A DNA stretch of 64,000 bases from Bacillota bacterium (GTDB lineage: Bacteria; Bacillota; Clostridia; Lachnospirales; Lachnospiraceae). The notes beneath the pieces were generated by a model that was given only the letters and a program-made list of their open reading frames with translations, was not told the origin of the DNA and did not search any database. The position numbers and the translations under genes were made by a program. Positions 35,775 to 45,100 of the stretch are shown one piece after another; positions within the stretch are counted from its first letter, which is position 1; every line of letters starts with the position of its first letter. The DNA is taken from assembly GCA_023663285.1 (NCBI GenBank), contig JAMPHT010000010.1, positions 1 through 64,000 on the forward strand. Reading direction: 5' to 3'.

Positions 35775-36733
35775 GGACAGGGCGCATCACGCGTGCAGCG
35801 ATATTCGCTGTCTGTGTACTGACCGCCCTGTTTGGACTTTACCATGGTAAAGGGCTTGGATTTGGCAGCGGCTTGTGGGGGAGCGGCGGCAAAGCTGTCG
35901 GCGATGGAAATAGTGTGGCTGATGACAGGATATTTGGCAGTGAAAATGAGGCGGCTGGGAATATATTCAGTTGTGGGAGCAGGCAGCCGTTGTCCGGCAA
36001 TATCCGTTTGGCGGGAAGCACCTCCATGGAAAAGCTGGCGGAGGGGCTGGCGGAAGGCTTTATGGAGAAGTATCCGGAGGTAAATGTGACCGTGGAGTTC
36101 GTAGGTTCCTCTGCCGGGATCCAGGCGGTGCTTTCCGGAACTGCAGATATCGGCAATTCTTCCAGAGACCTGAAAGAGGCGGAAAAGGCAAAGGGCGCGG
36201 TGGAGCATATCGTGGGGATCGACGGGATCGCGGTCTGCGCAAATCCGGCGGGAGGCGTAAGCAGCCTGACCAGGGAACAGCTGACGGCCATTTATACCGG
36301 GGCAGTCACAAGCTGGAGCCAGGTGGGCGGCATGGAATTTCCTGTTGTGGTAGTGGGGCAGCAGGCAGGCAGCGGCACCAGAGAGGCATTTGAAAGACTT
36401 CTGGGTGTGGAAGATGCGTGTATCTATGCCAACGAGCTGGGAAGCTGCGGCGCAGTGCTGGCAAAGGTTGCTTCTACCCCCGGCGCCGTCGGCTATCTGT
36501 CTCTGGAGGTCGTGGATGAAAGCATTGTCGTGCTTGCGTTGGATGAAGTGCTGCCCACAGCGGAAAGCATCAAGACAGGTGCTTATTTCCTCAGCAGGCC
36601 CTTTTTGATGGTGACAAAGGGAGAAATCGACCAACAAAGTCAATTAGTGCAGGCGTGGTTTGCCTATGTGCTGGGGGAGGAAGGGCGGACAGTGGTGGAA
36701 AGGCTGGGGGCAGTTACGACAGACAGTCGATGA
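35771..36733 (+). CDS. pstS: Phosphate ABC transporter substrate-binding protein
   Basis: A 320-residue exported phosphate-binding protein. A hydrophobic N-terminal helix (about 8-24) acts as signal or anchor; the Cys in it does not sit in a clear lipobox. Phosphate-binding motifs are AGSTSMEKLAEG, FVGSSAGIQAVLSG and GQQAGSGTREAF. ATG 35771 is chosen because it overlaps the amidase stop as ATGA; ATG 35762 is an in-frame alternative. It delivers phosphate to PstCA in the membrane. The linker after the signal helix is rich in Gly and Ser. Confidence 0.9.
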   Translation: MRTGRITRAAIFAVCVLTALFGLYHGKGLGFGSGLWGSGGKAVGDGNSVADDRIFGSENEAAGNIFSCGSRQPLSGNIRLAGSTSMEKLAEGLAEGFMEKYPEVNVTVEFVGSSAGIQAVLSGTADIGNSSRDLKEAEKAKGAVEHIVGIDGIAVCANPAGGVSSLTREQLTAIYTGAVTSWSQVGGMEFPVVVVGQQAGSGTREAFERLLGVEDACIYANELGSCGAVLAKVASTPGAVGYLSLEVVDESIVVLALDEVLPTAESIKTGAYFLSRPFLMVTKGEIDQQSQLVQAWFAYVLGEEGRTVVERLGAVTTDSR

Positions 36734-36813
36734 AGCCTGATACCGGGGATGCTGTGGATAAAGCAGCACCGGTGGACGCAGCATAAAAAGGGAAAGGAGG
36801 TCCATGATCGTAA

Positions 36814-37836
36814 ATGGGATCGGCAGAAATACATAATAGTGCAGGAACTGCTACGAAAGCTTCGAGGCAGTCCTTTCGGAGCATTTTGATTGGCGAAAGG
36901 ATTCGGGAGGAGGGGAACTGCATAAGGTTTCGCAGGGCAGCAGGCGGACAGCTGGCAGAGCAGGCGGCAGGGATCATCTTTCGTTTCTGCGGTCTTGCGG
37001 CAGTTTTGGGAGTTGCTTTTATCACCCTGTATATGATCATCAGCGGTACGCCGGCCCTGTTTAGAGTGGGGCTGAAAGAGATATTGTTCGGCAGGGTCTG
37101 GATGCCCACCGCGGAGGAACCGCGCTTCGGAATCCTCTATGTGATTCTCACATCCTTCGGGGGGACGGCTCTGGCGGTGCTGCTTGGTGCGCCGGTGGGA
37201 ATCCTGACAGCAGTGTTTCTGGCGGAAAAGGCTGATCGGCGGGCAGCAGAGATTTTTAAGTTCGCGGTGGAGCTGCTGGCCTGTATCCCCTCGGTCATCT
37301 ACGGCCTGTTGGGGCTTTATCTGCTGAATCCGCTGATATACAGACTGGAGCTGCGGATATTCGCTGACTCGGAGAGTCATCGGTTTACCGGAGGATCAAA
37401 TCTCCTGTCAGCGGTGATCGTGCTGGCCATTATGATCCTGCCTACGGTCATCAGCGTCAGCGAGACTGCCATACGGGCGGTAGAGCCGGATATCAGAGCC
37501 GCCTCCCTGGCTTTGGGAGCTTCCCGGATGCAGACTGTATTTCGGGCGGTGCTGCCCGCGGCAAAGCCGGGGATCGTGACGGCGGTAGTGCTGGGGGTGG
37601 GGAGAGCATTGGGGGAAGCAACTGCCGTTACGCTGGTGTCCGGCGGCAGCGTTGACTTTCCGCTGCCCTTTCATTCGGTGCGTTTTCTGACCACTGCCAT
37701 TGTCAGCGAGATGGGATACGCCCAGGGCGCCCACAGGGAGATGCTTTTTACGATAGGGCTTGTATTGTTTTTGTTCAATATGGCAGTAAACATCGGGCTT
37801 AACCGGATACTTAAAGAGAGGGGCCGGGGCTTATGA
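36814..37836 (+). CDS. pstC: Phosphate ABC transporter permease PstC
   Basis: A 340-residue permease with about six helices and the inner-membrane transport signature around LALGASRMQTVFRAVLPAAKPGI. The N-terminal 50 residues are hydrophilic and longer than usual. AAGGAGG lies 13 bases before ATG 36814. A closer ATG at 36804 opens only a 10-codon frame, so it may be a minicistron or a false start. It forms the channel with PstA, whose gene overlaps its stop. Confidence 0.92.
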   Translation: MGSAEIHNSAGTATKASRQSFRSILIGERIREEGNCIRFRRAAGGQLAEQAAGIIFRFCGLAAVLGVAFITLYMIISGTPALFRVGLKEILFGRVWMPTAEEPRFGILYVILTSFGGTALAVLLGAPVGILTAVFLAEKADRRAAEIFKFAVELLACIPSVIYGLLGLYLLNPLIYRLELRIFADSESHRFTGGSNLLSAVIVLAIMILPTVISVSETAIRAVEPDIRAASLALGASRMQTVFRAVLPAAKPGIVTAVVLGVGRALGEATAVTLVSGGSVDFPLPFHSVRFLTTAIVSEMGYAQGAHREMLFTIGLVLFLFNMAVNIGLNRILKERGRGL

Positions 37837-38783
37837 GTGAGTATATCCGGCGCGAAATGTCAGAAAAGTACGGCAGGTCTGTAAAGTCCGAAAAAACAGG
37901 AAAGTCCGGGCAGATCCGGCTGTCGAGACGGCTTTCGGAAGCCTTTCTTTCATCTGTAGTTTACGGGGCTGCCGGTGTTTCCCTGCTTCTGCTGCTGGGA
38001 ATGATGGGCTATGTGTTTTTCCGCGGATTCCGCACCCTAAGCTTTCGCTTTTTTACCACAGTGAGCAGCACCCTGAAGGGAACGGTAGGAATTGCCGGGA
38101 ATCTGGTGAATACCCTGTACATGATCGTGATCACCCTGCTGATCGCTGTGCCTGTGGGGGTGGGCGGTGCAATTTATCTCAGTGAATATGCCAGGCCGGG
38201 ACGGCTGGTGCGGCTGATCGAGTTTGCCATGGACATCCTCACGGGTATTCCCTCGGTGGTGTTCGGGCTGTTCGGTATGGTGTTTTTCGGAAATGTGCTG
38301 GGGCTGGGATATTCCGTTTTGAATGGAAGCTTGACGCTTTCGCTGATGGTGCTGCCCCTGATTGTGAGAAATACGCAGGAAGCGCTGCGCGCCACGCCGG
38401 AGGGCTATCGAAACGGCGCCCTGGGGCTGGGGGCGGCCAAATGGTATATGATACGCACGATTTTGCTGCCTTCCGCCATGCCGGGTATCCTGACGGGCGT
38501 TATCCTGGCTGCGGGGAGAATACTGGGAGAGTCCGCCGCACTTATTTTTACCGCAGGCAGCGCAAGACTCCTGCCCAGGCTTACGGGAGTCCTGGGAGAG
38601 GATCTGGAAAAGCTGGGACAAAAAATATGGGAGCCGGGGGGCACCCTTACCCTTGAGCTTTATCTCCAGGCGGAAAAAGGCCAATACAAAACGGCTTTCG
38701 GCATCGGCAGCGTTCTGATCCTCATGGCGTTGTTCATTGATCTGCTGCTGAAGCTGGCGGGAGGAAAAGTGGAGAGGACGTAA
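37833..38783 (+). CDS. pstA: Phosphate ABC transporter permease PstA
   Basis: A 316-residue permease with six helices (from about residue 45). The transport signature is [20 protein letters not shown]. Other typical segments are [10 protein letters not shown] and [16 protein letters not shown]. The ATG overlaps the pstC stop by four bases. The first 35 residues are charged. It pairs with PstC and is powered by PstB, encoded 150 bp downstream. Confidence 0.93.
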   Translation: MSEYIRREMSEKYGRSVKSEKTGKSGQIRLSRRLSEAFLSSVVYGAAGVSLLLLLGMMGYVFFRGFRTLSFRFFTTVSSTLKGTVGIAGNLVNTLYMIVITLLIAVPVGVGGAIYLSEYARPGRLVRLIEFAMDILTGIPSVVFGLFGMVFFGNVLGLGYSVLNGSLTLSLMVLPLIVRNTQEALRATPEGYRNGALGLGAAKWYMIRTILLPSAMPGILTGVILAAGRILGESAALIFTAGSARLLPRLTGVLGEDLEKLGQKIWEPGGTLTLELYLQAEKGQYKTAFGIGSVLILMALFIDLLLKLAGGKVERT

Positions 38784-38934
38784 TACCGGAAAATATCCGC
38801 AGAATGAAGGACGCCATATCCCGGCAGATAAGCAGGCTATCCCAATGGCAGGCCAGCGGGATAGCCTGCGGAATGAAAAGCGGCGGAGCGTGATACAGGC
38901 GGAGAAAGCCGCAGGGAGATGGAGAACGAAGTGT

Positions 38935-39693
38935 ATGGAAATGAGCAAAATATCGGTGGAAGGGCTGCATCTGCACTATGGCGGGAACCATGTCCTTAAG
39001 GGGGTGAGCCTGGAGATCAAAAGCCATACCGTCACGGCGCTGATCGGTCCCAGCGGCTGCGGCAAATCCACCTTTTTGAAGTGCATCAACCGCATGAACG
39101 ATCTGGTGGGGAATGTGCGGATCGAGGGCAGCATTCTGATGGACGGCGAGGATATTTATGACAGAAGGGTGGACGTGACGCTGCTGAGGAAAAAGGCGGG
39201 CATGGTCTTTCAGCAGCCAAATCCCTTTCCGATGAGTATTTACGACAATGTTGCCTACGGTCCCAGACTGCACGGCGTCAGAAACAGAGGGCGGCTGAAT
39301 GAAATCGTGGAGAGCTCCCTGCGGGGAGCAGCCCTTTATGAGGAGGTAAAGGATTGTTTAAGGAAACCGGCCCTGGGACTGTCCGGCGGGCAGCAGCAGA
39401 GGCTCTGCATTGCCAGGGCGCTGGCGGTAGAGCCGGAGGTGCTGCTGATGGATGAGCCTACCTCCGCTCTGGACCCGGTTTCCACCTTGAAGATCGAGGA
39501 ATTACTGAAACGTCTGAAAGAAAAATATACGGTGGTCATTGTGACCCACAATATGCAGCAGGCGGCAAGAGCTTCGGATGAAACCGCCTTTTTTTTAAAC
39601 GGAGAGCTGGTGGAGTCCGGTCCTGCGGGGGTTTTGTTCTCCAGTCCCAGGGACAGGCGTACCGGAGACTATGTGACGGGACGGTTCGGATAA
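38935..39693 (+). CDS. pstB: Phosphate ABC transporter ATPase
   Basis: A 252-residue ATPase with Walker [10 protein letters not shown], the PstB-specific [10 protein letters not shown] after it, Q-loop [15 protein letters not shown], signature LSGGQQQRL, Walker [14 protein letters not shown] and H-loop [16 protein letters not shown] 38935 has GGAG 10 bases upstream; ATG 38941 is also possible. phoU, which usually follows, is absent, and the sequence turns into gene remnants and the defence island. Confidence 0.94.
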   Translation: MEMSKISVEGLHLHYGGNHVLKGVSLEIKSHTVTALIGPSGCGKSTFLKCINRMNDLVGNVRIEGSILMDGEDIYDRRVDVTLLRKKAGMVFQQPNPFPMSIYDNVAYGPRLHGVRNRGRLNEIVESSLRGAALYEEVKDCLRKPALGLSGGQQQRLCIARALAVEPEVLLMDEPTSALDPVSTLKIEELLKRLKEKYTVVIVTHNMQQAARASDETAFFLNGELVESGPAGVLFSSPRDRRTGDYVTGRFG

Positions 39694-39714
39694 AGCATAA
39701 AGTCCATAATTAAG

Positions 39715-39744
39715 TTGTAACGGCAGCGGTCAATGAGGTATAAT
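39715..39744 (+). promoter_or_regulatory. Promoter before gene remnant
   Basis: TTGTAA (39715-39720), 18-bp spacer, TATAAT (39739-39744). Downstream are two small stem-loops (GATTCT...AGAATC and AAGGC...GCCTT) and the short ORF at 39816. It probably belonged to the gene whose remnant follows. Confidence 0.5.
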
Positions 39745-39815
39745 GATTCTACAGACGCAGAATCCAAGGCCGTAATAACAGCCTTGCCGCCGCTTGCTGA
39801 AATGTGGAGACAAAA

Positions 39816-39878
39816 ATGAGCACTTTGATTGAAAACATAGATAAGCTTCATACATTTGATCTTTTAAACTACAGCTAA
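39816..39878 (+). pseudogene. N-terminal remnant, DUF3781-like
   Basis: A 20-codon frame starts MSTLIENIDKLHTFDLL and has GGAG before the ATG. The first 13 residues match, from memory, the start of DUF3781 proteins (NIDKLHT). The rest is lost, and the frame runs into unrelated sequence and a stop. A broken gene at the island edge is the best explanation; a genuine small peptide cannot be excluded. Confidence 0.4.
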
Positions 39879-39912
39879 AGAAACTTGAGTATAATAAGAA
39901 AACGTTAGTGAA

Positions 39913-39941
39913 TTGAAATATAGATCCGCCTATGGTAGAAT
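39913..39941 (+). promoter_or_regulatory. Promoter before XRE remnant
   Basis: TTGAAA (39913-39918), 17-bp spacer, TAGAAT (39936-39941). It may now drive the Septu genes from 40132, since the XRE gene between is broken. Confidence 0.55.
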
Positions 39942-39956
39942 GATGACAATCGGGAG

Positions 39957-39983
39957 TTATGTAACCTTTCGGTAGGTACATAA
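39957..39983. promoter_or_regulatory. Inverted repeat after promoter, possible operator
   Basis: TTATGTA-A-CCT (39957-39967) pairs with AGG-TACATAA (39974-39983). It lies 15 bp after the -10 box, a good place for a repressor site or an RNA hairpin. The adjacent XRE remnant may once have bound it. Confidence 0.4.
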
Positions 39984-40036
39984 AGCCCTGATAGTCGATG
40001 TCGATATGGATATAGAGAATTGAAGAGGTAATGTAT

Positions 40037-40116
40037 ATGCCTGTATCTTATAATGGACTCAGAAAACTACTAATCGACAAAATATGAAGAAAGCAGATTT
40101 GTTGGAAAAGGTATAG
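40037..40116 (+). pseudogene. Frameshifted remnant of an XRE (HTH_26) regulator
   Basis: ATG 40037, with GAAGAGG upstream, opens MPVSYNGLRKLLIDK and stops at 40087. One missing A in the AAAA run near 40080 would join it to NMKKADLLEKV, which then ends in TAG at 40114. The joined text matches the N-terminus of short Cro/CI regulators common in Lachnospiraceae. The DNA-recognition part is gone. It lies directly in front of the Septu genes. Confidence 0.6.
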
Positions 40117-40131
40117 CAGGAGGCGATGAAA

Positions 40132-41403
40132 ATGTATTTAGAGAACGTCAATATAAAGAATTACAAGGGAATAGAAGAAATAGATATCGACTTGAAACCC
40201 GGTATCAATTTATTGATTGGAGATAATGGAGCCGGTAAGACATCTGTGTTGGAAGGAATAGCGGTCGCACTAAGCGGACTATTTGTAAATGTGGCAGGCG
40301 TAAGCACGAAGAACTTTGTAAAAGAGGATGTCCGTATGAGCATTGATCCACTTGGAGATGCCTCGACTTCTGTGACATATTGTGAACCGATTTCGGCAGG
40401 ATGCAGTCTGAAAATCTGCGCGGGGGAAGAATTTAAATGGAACAGAATCAAAGAAGAACTGTCATCAACCCATACAAAGATAGATGATAAAGCAGTGTGC
40501 ATATGGATGAAGAAGCTTACCAATCAAACAGATTCCATTCTTCCCTTGGTCAGTTTCCAGAGCGCTGCCAGAGCGTGGAAAGTGCGGCGTGGCGATTTCG
40601 GAACGGAATTACAGAAAAAATTAGATGACAGAAGATGCGGCTATATTGGATGTCTTGATTCTTCCATGGATGTGAAATCCATACAACAGTGGTGCATGAA
40701 GCAGGAAGTAATTGTAGTCCATAAAGGGAAGGTTCGTGAATACGAGACATTTAAGAATATTATTTCAACATTTATGAAAGAAATCAATGAGTTGGATGAA
40801 TCACCGGAAGTTTATTATTCTCCACAATTTGGAGAGCTGGCGTATAAAGATAGTAGGGATGATATGGCAATTTCAAAATTAAGTGCCGGATACCAGTCAC
40901 TTCTGTGGATGATCATGGATCTGGCATACAGAGTGTGCCTGCTTAATCCGGAATTGAGTGACAAATCACAGATAAAAGGAATTGTGCTGATTGACGAGAT
41001 TGATATGCATCTGCATCCTAAGTGGCAATGGAATATCATCAAGGCACTTAGTACAACTTTTAAAAATGTCCAATTCATTATTGCAACACATTCCCCAATT
41101 GTAATCTCCTCCGCAAAAAAAACAAATTTGATTCTACTTGATGAAGAACAAGGTGTAGCTTATTTGCCGGAGTGTTATGGATATGCGGTGGAAGATGTGC
41201 TTTGCTACAGGCAAGAGAGTATGTCCAGACCAAAGAGTGTGAAAGTATTGATAGATCAAATCAATGAGTCTGTGGATGATGAGAATTTTAATGATGCTGA
41301 AAAAGTTTTGACACAACTTAAAAGTATTCTTGGAGAAGAAAATTCTGAGTTTAAGAAGATGGCAGGCGTTGTTGAAGATGCCAAATTGATTTGGGAGAGT
41401 TGA
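40132..41403 (+). CDS. ptuA: Septu PtuA-like ATPase
   Basis: A 423-residue SMC/OLD-like ATPase. Walker A GDNGAGKTS is at residues 30-38. The C-terminal half has the ABC-like signature LSAGYQSLLWM, Walker B GIVLIDEIDMHLHP and the His switch IATHSPIVISS. It is followed by an HNH nuclease gene 3 bp later, the defining pair of Septu anti-phage systems, in which PtuA and PtuB form a complex that cuts DNA when nucleotide control is lost. ATG 40132 is chosen because AGGAGG lies 8 bases before it. No reverse transcriptase is present, so this is not a retron-linked copy. It is AT-rich compared with the pst genes. Confidence 0.8.
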   Translation: MYLENVNIKNYKGIEEIDIDLKPGINLLIGDNGAGKTSVLEGIAVALSGLFVNVAGVSTKNFVKEDVRMSIDPLGDASTSVTYCEPISAGCSLKICAGEEFKWNRIKEELSSTHTKIDDKAVCIWMKKLTNQTDSILPLVSFQSAARAWKVRRGDFGTELQKKLDDRRCGYIGCLDSSMDVKSIQQWCMKQEVIVVHKGKVREYETFKNIISTFMKEINELDESPEVYYSPQFGELAYKDSRDDMAISKLSAGYQSLLWMIMDLAYRVCLLNPELSDKSQIKGIVLIDEIDMHLHPKWQWNIIKALSTTFKNVQFIIATHSPIVISSAKKTNLILLDEEQGVAYLPECYGYAVEDVLCYRQESMSRPKSVKVLIDQINESVDDENFNDAEKVLTQLKSILGEENSEFKKMAGVVEDAKLIWES

Positions 41404-41406
41404 TAC

Positions 41407-42150
41407 ATGATATATATACAAAAAGAAGGATTATCCGATGATCTGAGCCGGAAGATTATTGAGATCCGAAAAAGTGAAGCATGGAAGGATATAGAAGAGG
41501 ACAATGCGGAATCTATAAGACAGGTGTTTGATAACGAATTTCCTAAGAGTGAGGTAAAAGCGGTTTTGATTCGTGAGCAGAGAGGATTATGTGCTTACTG
41601 TATGAAGAGGATCCGAATGGATTCACATTCCAGAATAGAGCACTTTATTCCGCTCAGTGCGGATAAAGAAAAGGCAATCGACTACGGCAATATGCTTGGC
41701 GTATGTGACGGTGGAGAAAAGATCATAGGGCAGCAGGGCCACATTTTATGCTGTGATGCTCATAAAAAGGAGACAGAGATCAGCACAAGTCCATTGAATA
41801 AGCTGCAGATGGATAAAATTGCCTATAAGCCCGACGGAACTATATTCACAGAGCCAAAGGATGTGGCAATGGAAAAAGACATAAATGAGACACTCCTGTT
41901 AAATGGGGCAAGAAAGCCGGATGGTTCTGTCAGGGATACATCAACAGAAATTTTAAAAGGCAGGCGGGATGCTTACGACAGAGCCCGCCGAATGATGGAA
42001 AATCTCAATAAGAGTGGAAAGTGTACTTCTGCAGCCGTGAAAAAGATTGTGGACAATCTGCTTGATCAAGAAGAGAGAGAAGAGTATGTTGGGGTAAAGT
42101 TGTATTATTTCGGGAAAAAGTATGATGCGTTGGTAAGACGGGGATTATAA
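41407..42150 (+). CDS. ptuB: Septu PtuB-like HNH nuclease
   Basis: A 247-residue HNH endonuclease of the TIGR02646/retron-associated type. The zinc/nuclease core is LCAYCMKRI, then SRIEHFIPLS with the catalytic His, a conserved Asn-rich turn YGNMLGVC, and HILCCDAHKKE. It would be the toxic effector that cuts DNA, with PtuA as partner. Only 3 bp separate it from ptuA. The next gene, 27 bp downstream, belongs to a different and still more AT-rich module. Confidence 0.82.
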   Translation: MIYIQKEGLSDDLSRKIIEIRKSEAWKDIEEDNAESIRQVFDNEFPKSEVKAVLIREQRGLCAYCMKRIRMDSHSRIEHFIPLSADKEKAIDYGNMLGVCDGGEKIIGQQGHILCCDAHKKETEISTSPLNKLQMDKIAYKPDGTIFTEPKDVAMEKDINETLLLNGARKPDGSVRDTSTEILKGRRDAYDRARRMMENLNKSGKCTSAAVKKIVDNLLDQEEREEYVGVKLYYFGKKYDALVRRGL

Positions 42151-42177
42151 TCAACAAAAGAAAGGTTTGAAAAGTTT

Positions 42178-45100
42178 ATGGACTTTTTGTATTCACTATA
42201 TAAACAACCATCACCTCGCAAAGATTATGACAAGGTGGAAATCAGGCAGACAAAGGTTGATTCAAGATACCTTTCTCATTTGAAGAAAATCCCGGAAACG
42301 GACAACGAGTCTAAATTACGTAATAGAATTGTAAAAGAATTTCCGAATATAAAGTTACTATGTGAAATTGAAATCAATGATGACGAATACAAACTGCTGT
42401 GTGCTTATTTCAGGAAAAAATATCTGCAAATTAGTCGCAATATAGGAAAATCAGTTGTAGATATTATGTTTTCTATTGCATTAGTACAAATAGGAATTCG
42501 TAATTATGATGGAAATTTCTGGAAGCAAGTTGATGATGTGTTAGGAATAAAAGTTCCTTTGACACATAGAACATTGATTGGCGGCACTCTAAGTAACACT
42601 TTAGTAGCTTTTGGAAAACCATTATTTAGTAATCAAGAATATGTGACTAATATTCTTATGCATTGTTTTGTAACTCAATCTTTTTTGACAAGATTGTATG
42701 ATTATCTTTTTCAATATTATAATTTAGATTTGCAACGAGATATGGCAGGCATGAGTGAGGCCGACTTGGATTTTTTGTGTTCAAGTATAAAAAACCCATT
42801 CGGAATGAGACAGCAATTGCTGTCAAATTATACAGCTCTATCCCTGAAAGGAAATGAAGAGTATTGTAAGAATATTCTTTATAAAGCGTTACAATTGATT
42901 GATATGAGTTTCTGGAAGGAGTATTCAGCAGAGATTGTTTTACCAGAAAGATTCCAAAAGGAGTTTGAAGAATGGAAAAAGGTTTCAAGCTTTTATAAGA
43001 ATGAGCAAAAACGAATGGAAGAAGTTTTGCTATCAGGTAACAGAGAAAAAGTATATAGAAAACCTCATTTAAAATGTCATCTTGAGCAAGGGTTATTTGA
43101 AGTAGTCTTACCCCCGCAGATGGTAAGAGAATCTAAAGAAGATGAATATCCGACGTTGACATGGCATATTTTTTCATCAAAAACTAAACGTGAGTTAAGA
43201 TGTAGTTTGGAAGAAGGATATTCAGGATATAAAACTAAAGAACTTAAAGTTGAATTAGGATCTGAAGAAATATTTGAAGAAATTCAATTTCTTTTATTTA
43301 AGGATAATGATTTACTTAGAAAATTTTCGTGGGATAAACATATTATAAATTTTTTTGATGAGTCTGGAAATTGGACATCAGAAACTTCATTAGAAAGCGG
43401 AAATTATTTTGGTTTCACAGAAGTTGATACAGAAGTAATATCTAATGCATTATTAGCTGCTTCCATTAGAAATCATGTGAAATTTTGGGAGTTTAATTTT
43501 GTTGAAGGTGATCTTGTACAAATACGTGGTGAAAAGAGTTATTATGTAGGAGAAGTTCCTAATACCGGATTGACAAAAGAGTATTTAGTCAAAGATATAG
43601 AAGTTTTTACTGAACAAGGAGAGCGTCATCTAGTATACAATAGACTTCCAGCATATGTGATAGATATTCCTGTTAAACAATTTAATGGTACTGCAGTATA
43701 TGTAAATGGAATGATTGAAAGACTATCAGAAAAGGATTTTGTCGATGTATGCCATGCTAAAGATAATGAAAAGAAATATTATTTTCTGAATTTAGATGGA
43801 TTGGAAAATATAAGAACAGGTTTTAATGAAATCATAATAGATATTCCTGGCAGTAATCGAAAATTACAGGAAAGGTTTATCTATATTCCGGATTTCAAAT
43901 ATATATTTGAGGATGCCCCATATGTATTTCAAAAAAGAGGAACATTGAGTTTAAATTGTAAGATAAACAATGGAATAGTTACAGATATTGTATGTGAAAA
44001 TATGGAAAATTATGATTTTGCAATAGATGACTTAAATAGTGGTTATTTAGAGTTTTCCATTTTTTTTGAAGAAATAAAATATAAAATGGTTATTCATATT
44101 CCAGTGTTTATGTATAGTTGGGATATGAATAATTGGATTGTACAAAAATCAGAAGATATATGGCATAATGAACTACAAAGCTATATTTATATAAAATACC
44201 CAGCAGAGAAAATTTCCCTTGGTGTGAGTGATAGCAGTGATGTAGTGCAAGCTACATACGTCTACAATAAAAATGTAAATGATATTTTTGCCTGTGATTT
44301 GACAAAGTTGAAATCATACTTTTACGATGGAACAATAGCAAAAAGAATTATATTGATAAGTGATGTGGAAGAATATGATGTTTTGCGTATTATTACCAGA
44401 AGTGACCTGCAAAATGTAGTATTGGAAGTGGATTATGAAAAGGATCATGTAATATGGAGATTTGATATTAGTGGAAAAAATACATACTATGCAGATATCT
44501 TCTATAAAGATGAATGTATTTTAGAAAAAGAAAAGATTATTGATGGGAAAATCGAAACCCAAATACCAATTCACTCCGCCAAATATCTTGTAAAAGTATT
44601 TGAGACAGAGGATGAGTTTGGGTTTGATGAAGAATATGATTTTGTTGGACAATCAATTACAACTGTGATTAACCTAATGGAACTTACAAATAGTTGTATG
44701 AAACTTAATATGATTACAGAAATTGATAATTCCAAGAATGCCTTGGAGACGCAATACAGTTATTATATTTTTGTTCGTGGGACAGATGAAGATATGAAGA
44801 ATGATAAGCACTATTATACCGGAATATTAGCTGGTATTTTCCATAATTCGGTAATGTGTGCTTCGAAAGTAAAAATATATATTCCAAATTTGAATGATAT
44901 TTATCATGTATTTATAAGGTTTATAGATGAATACGGTGATAATTGTGAATTTTTGTATGACAGTTATACAAATAGTATTAATGAAGATGAAAACCCACGA
45001 TTTACAAAATCCGAGGCATATAGGAGATATGAGGTGCTATGTACAGATATGTTTGTATGGAATGTAAAGTATGTAAGTAGTAATCATGACTTGGCCCAAA

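Noticed and set aside
36804..36836. Ten-codon ORF between the ribosome site and pstC
   Set aside because: The spacing to the ribosome site is too short and it is not conserved in appearance; mentioned only as a possible minicistron.
40132..42150. Retron of the Ec78 type
   Set aside because: The ATPase and HNH genes fit, but there is no reverse transcriptase or msr/msd-like region in the 430 bp upstream.
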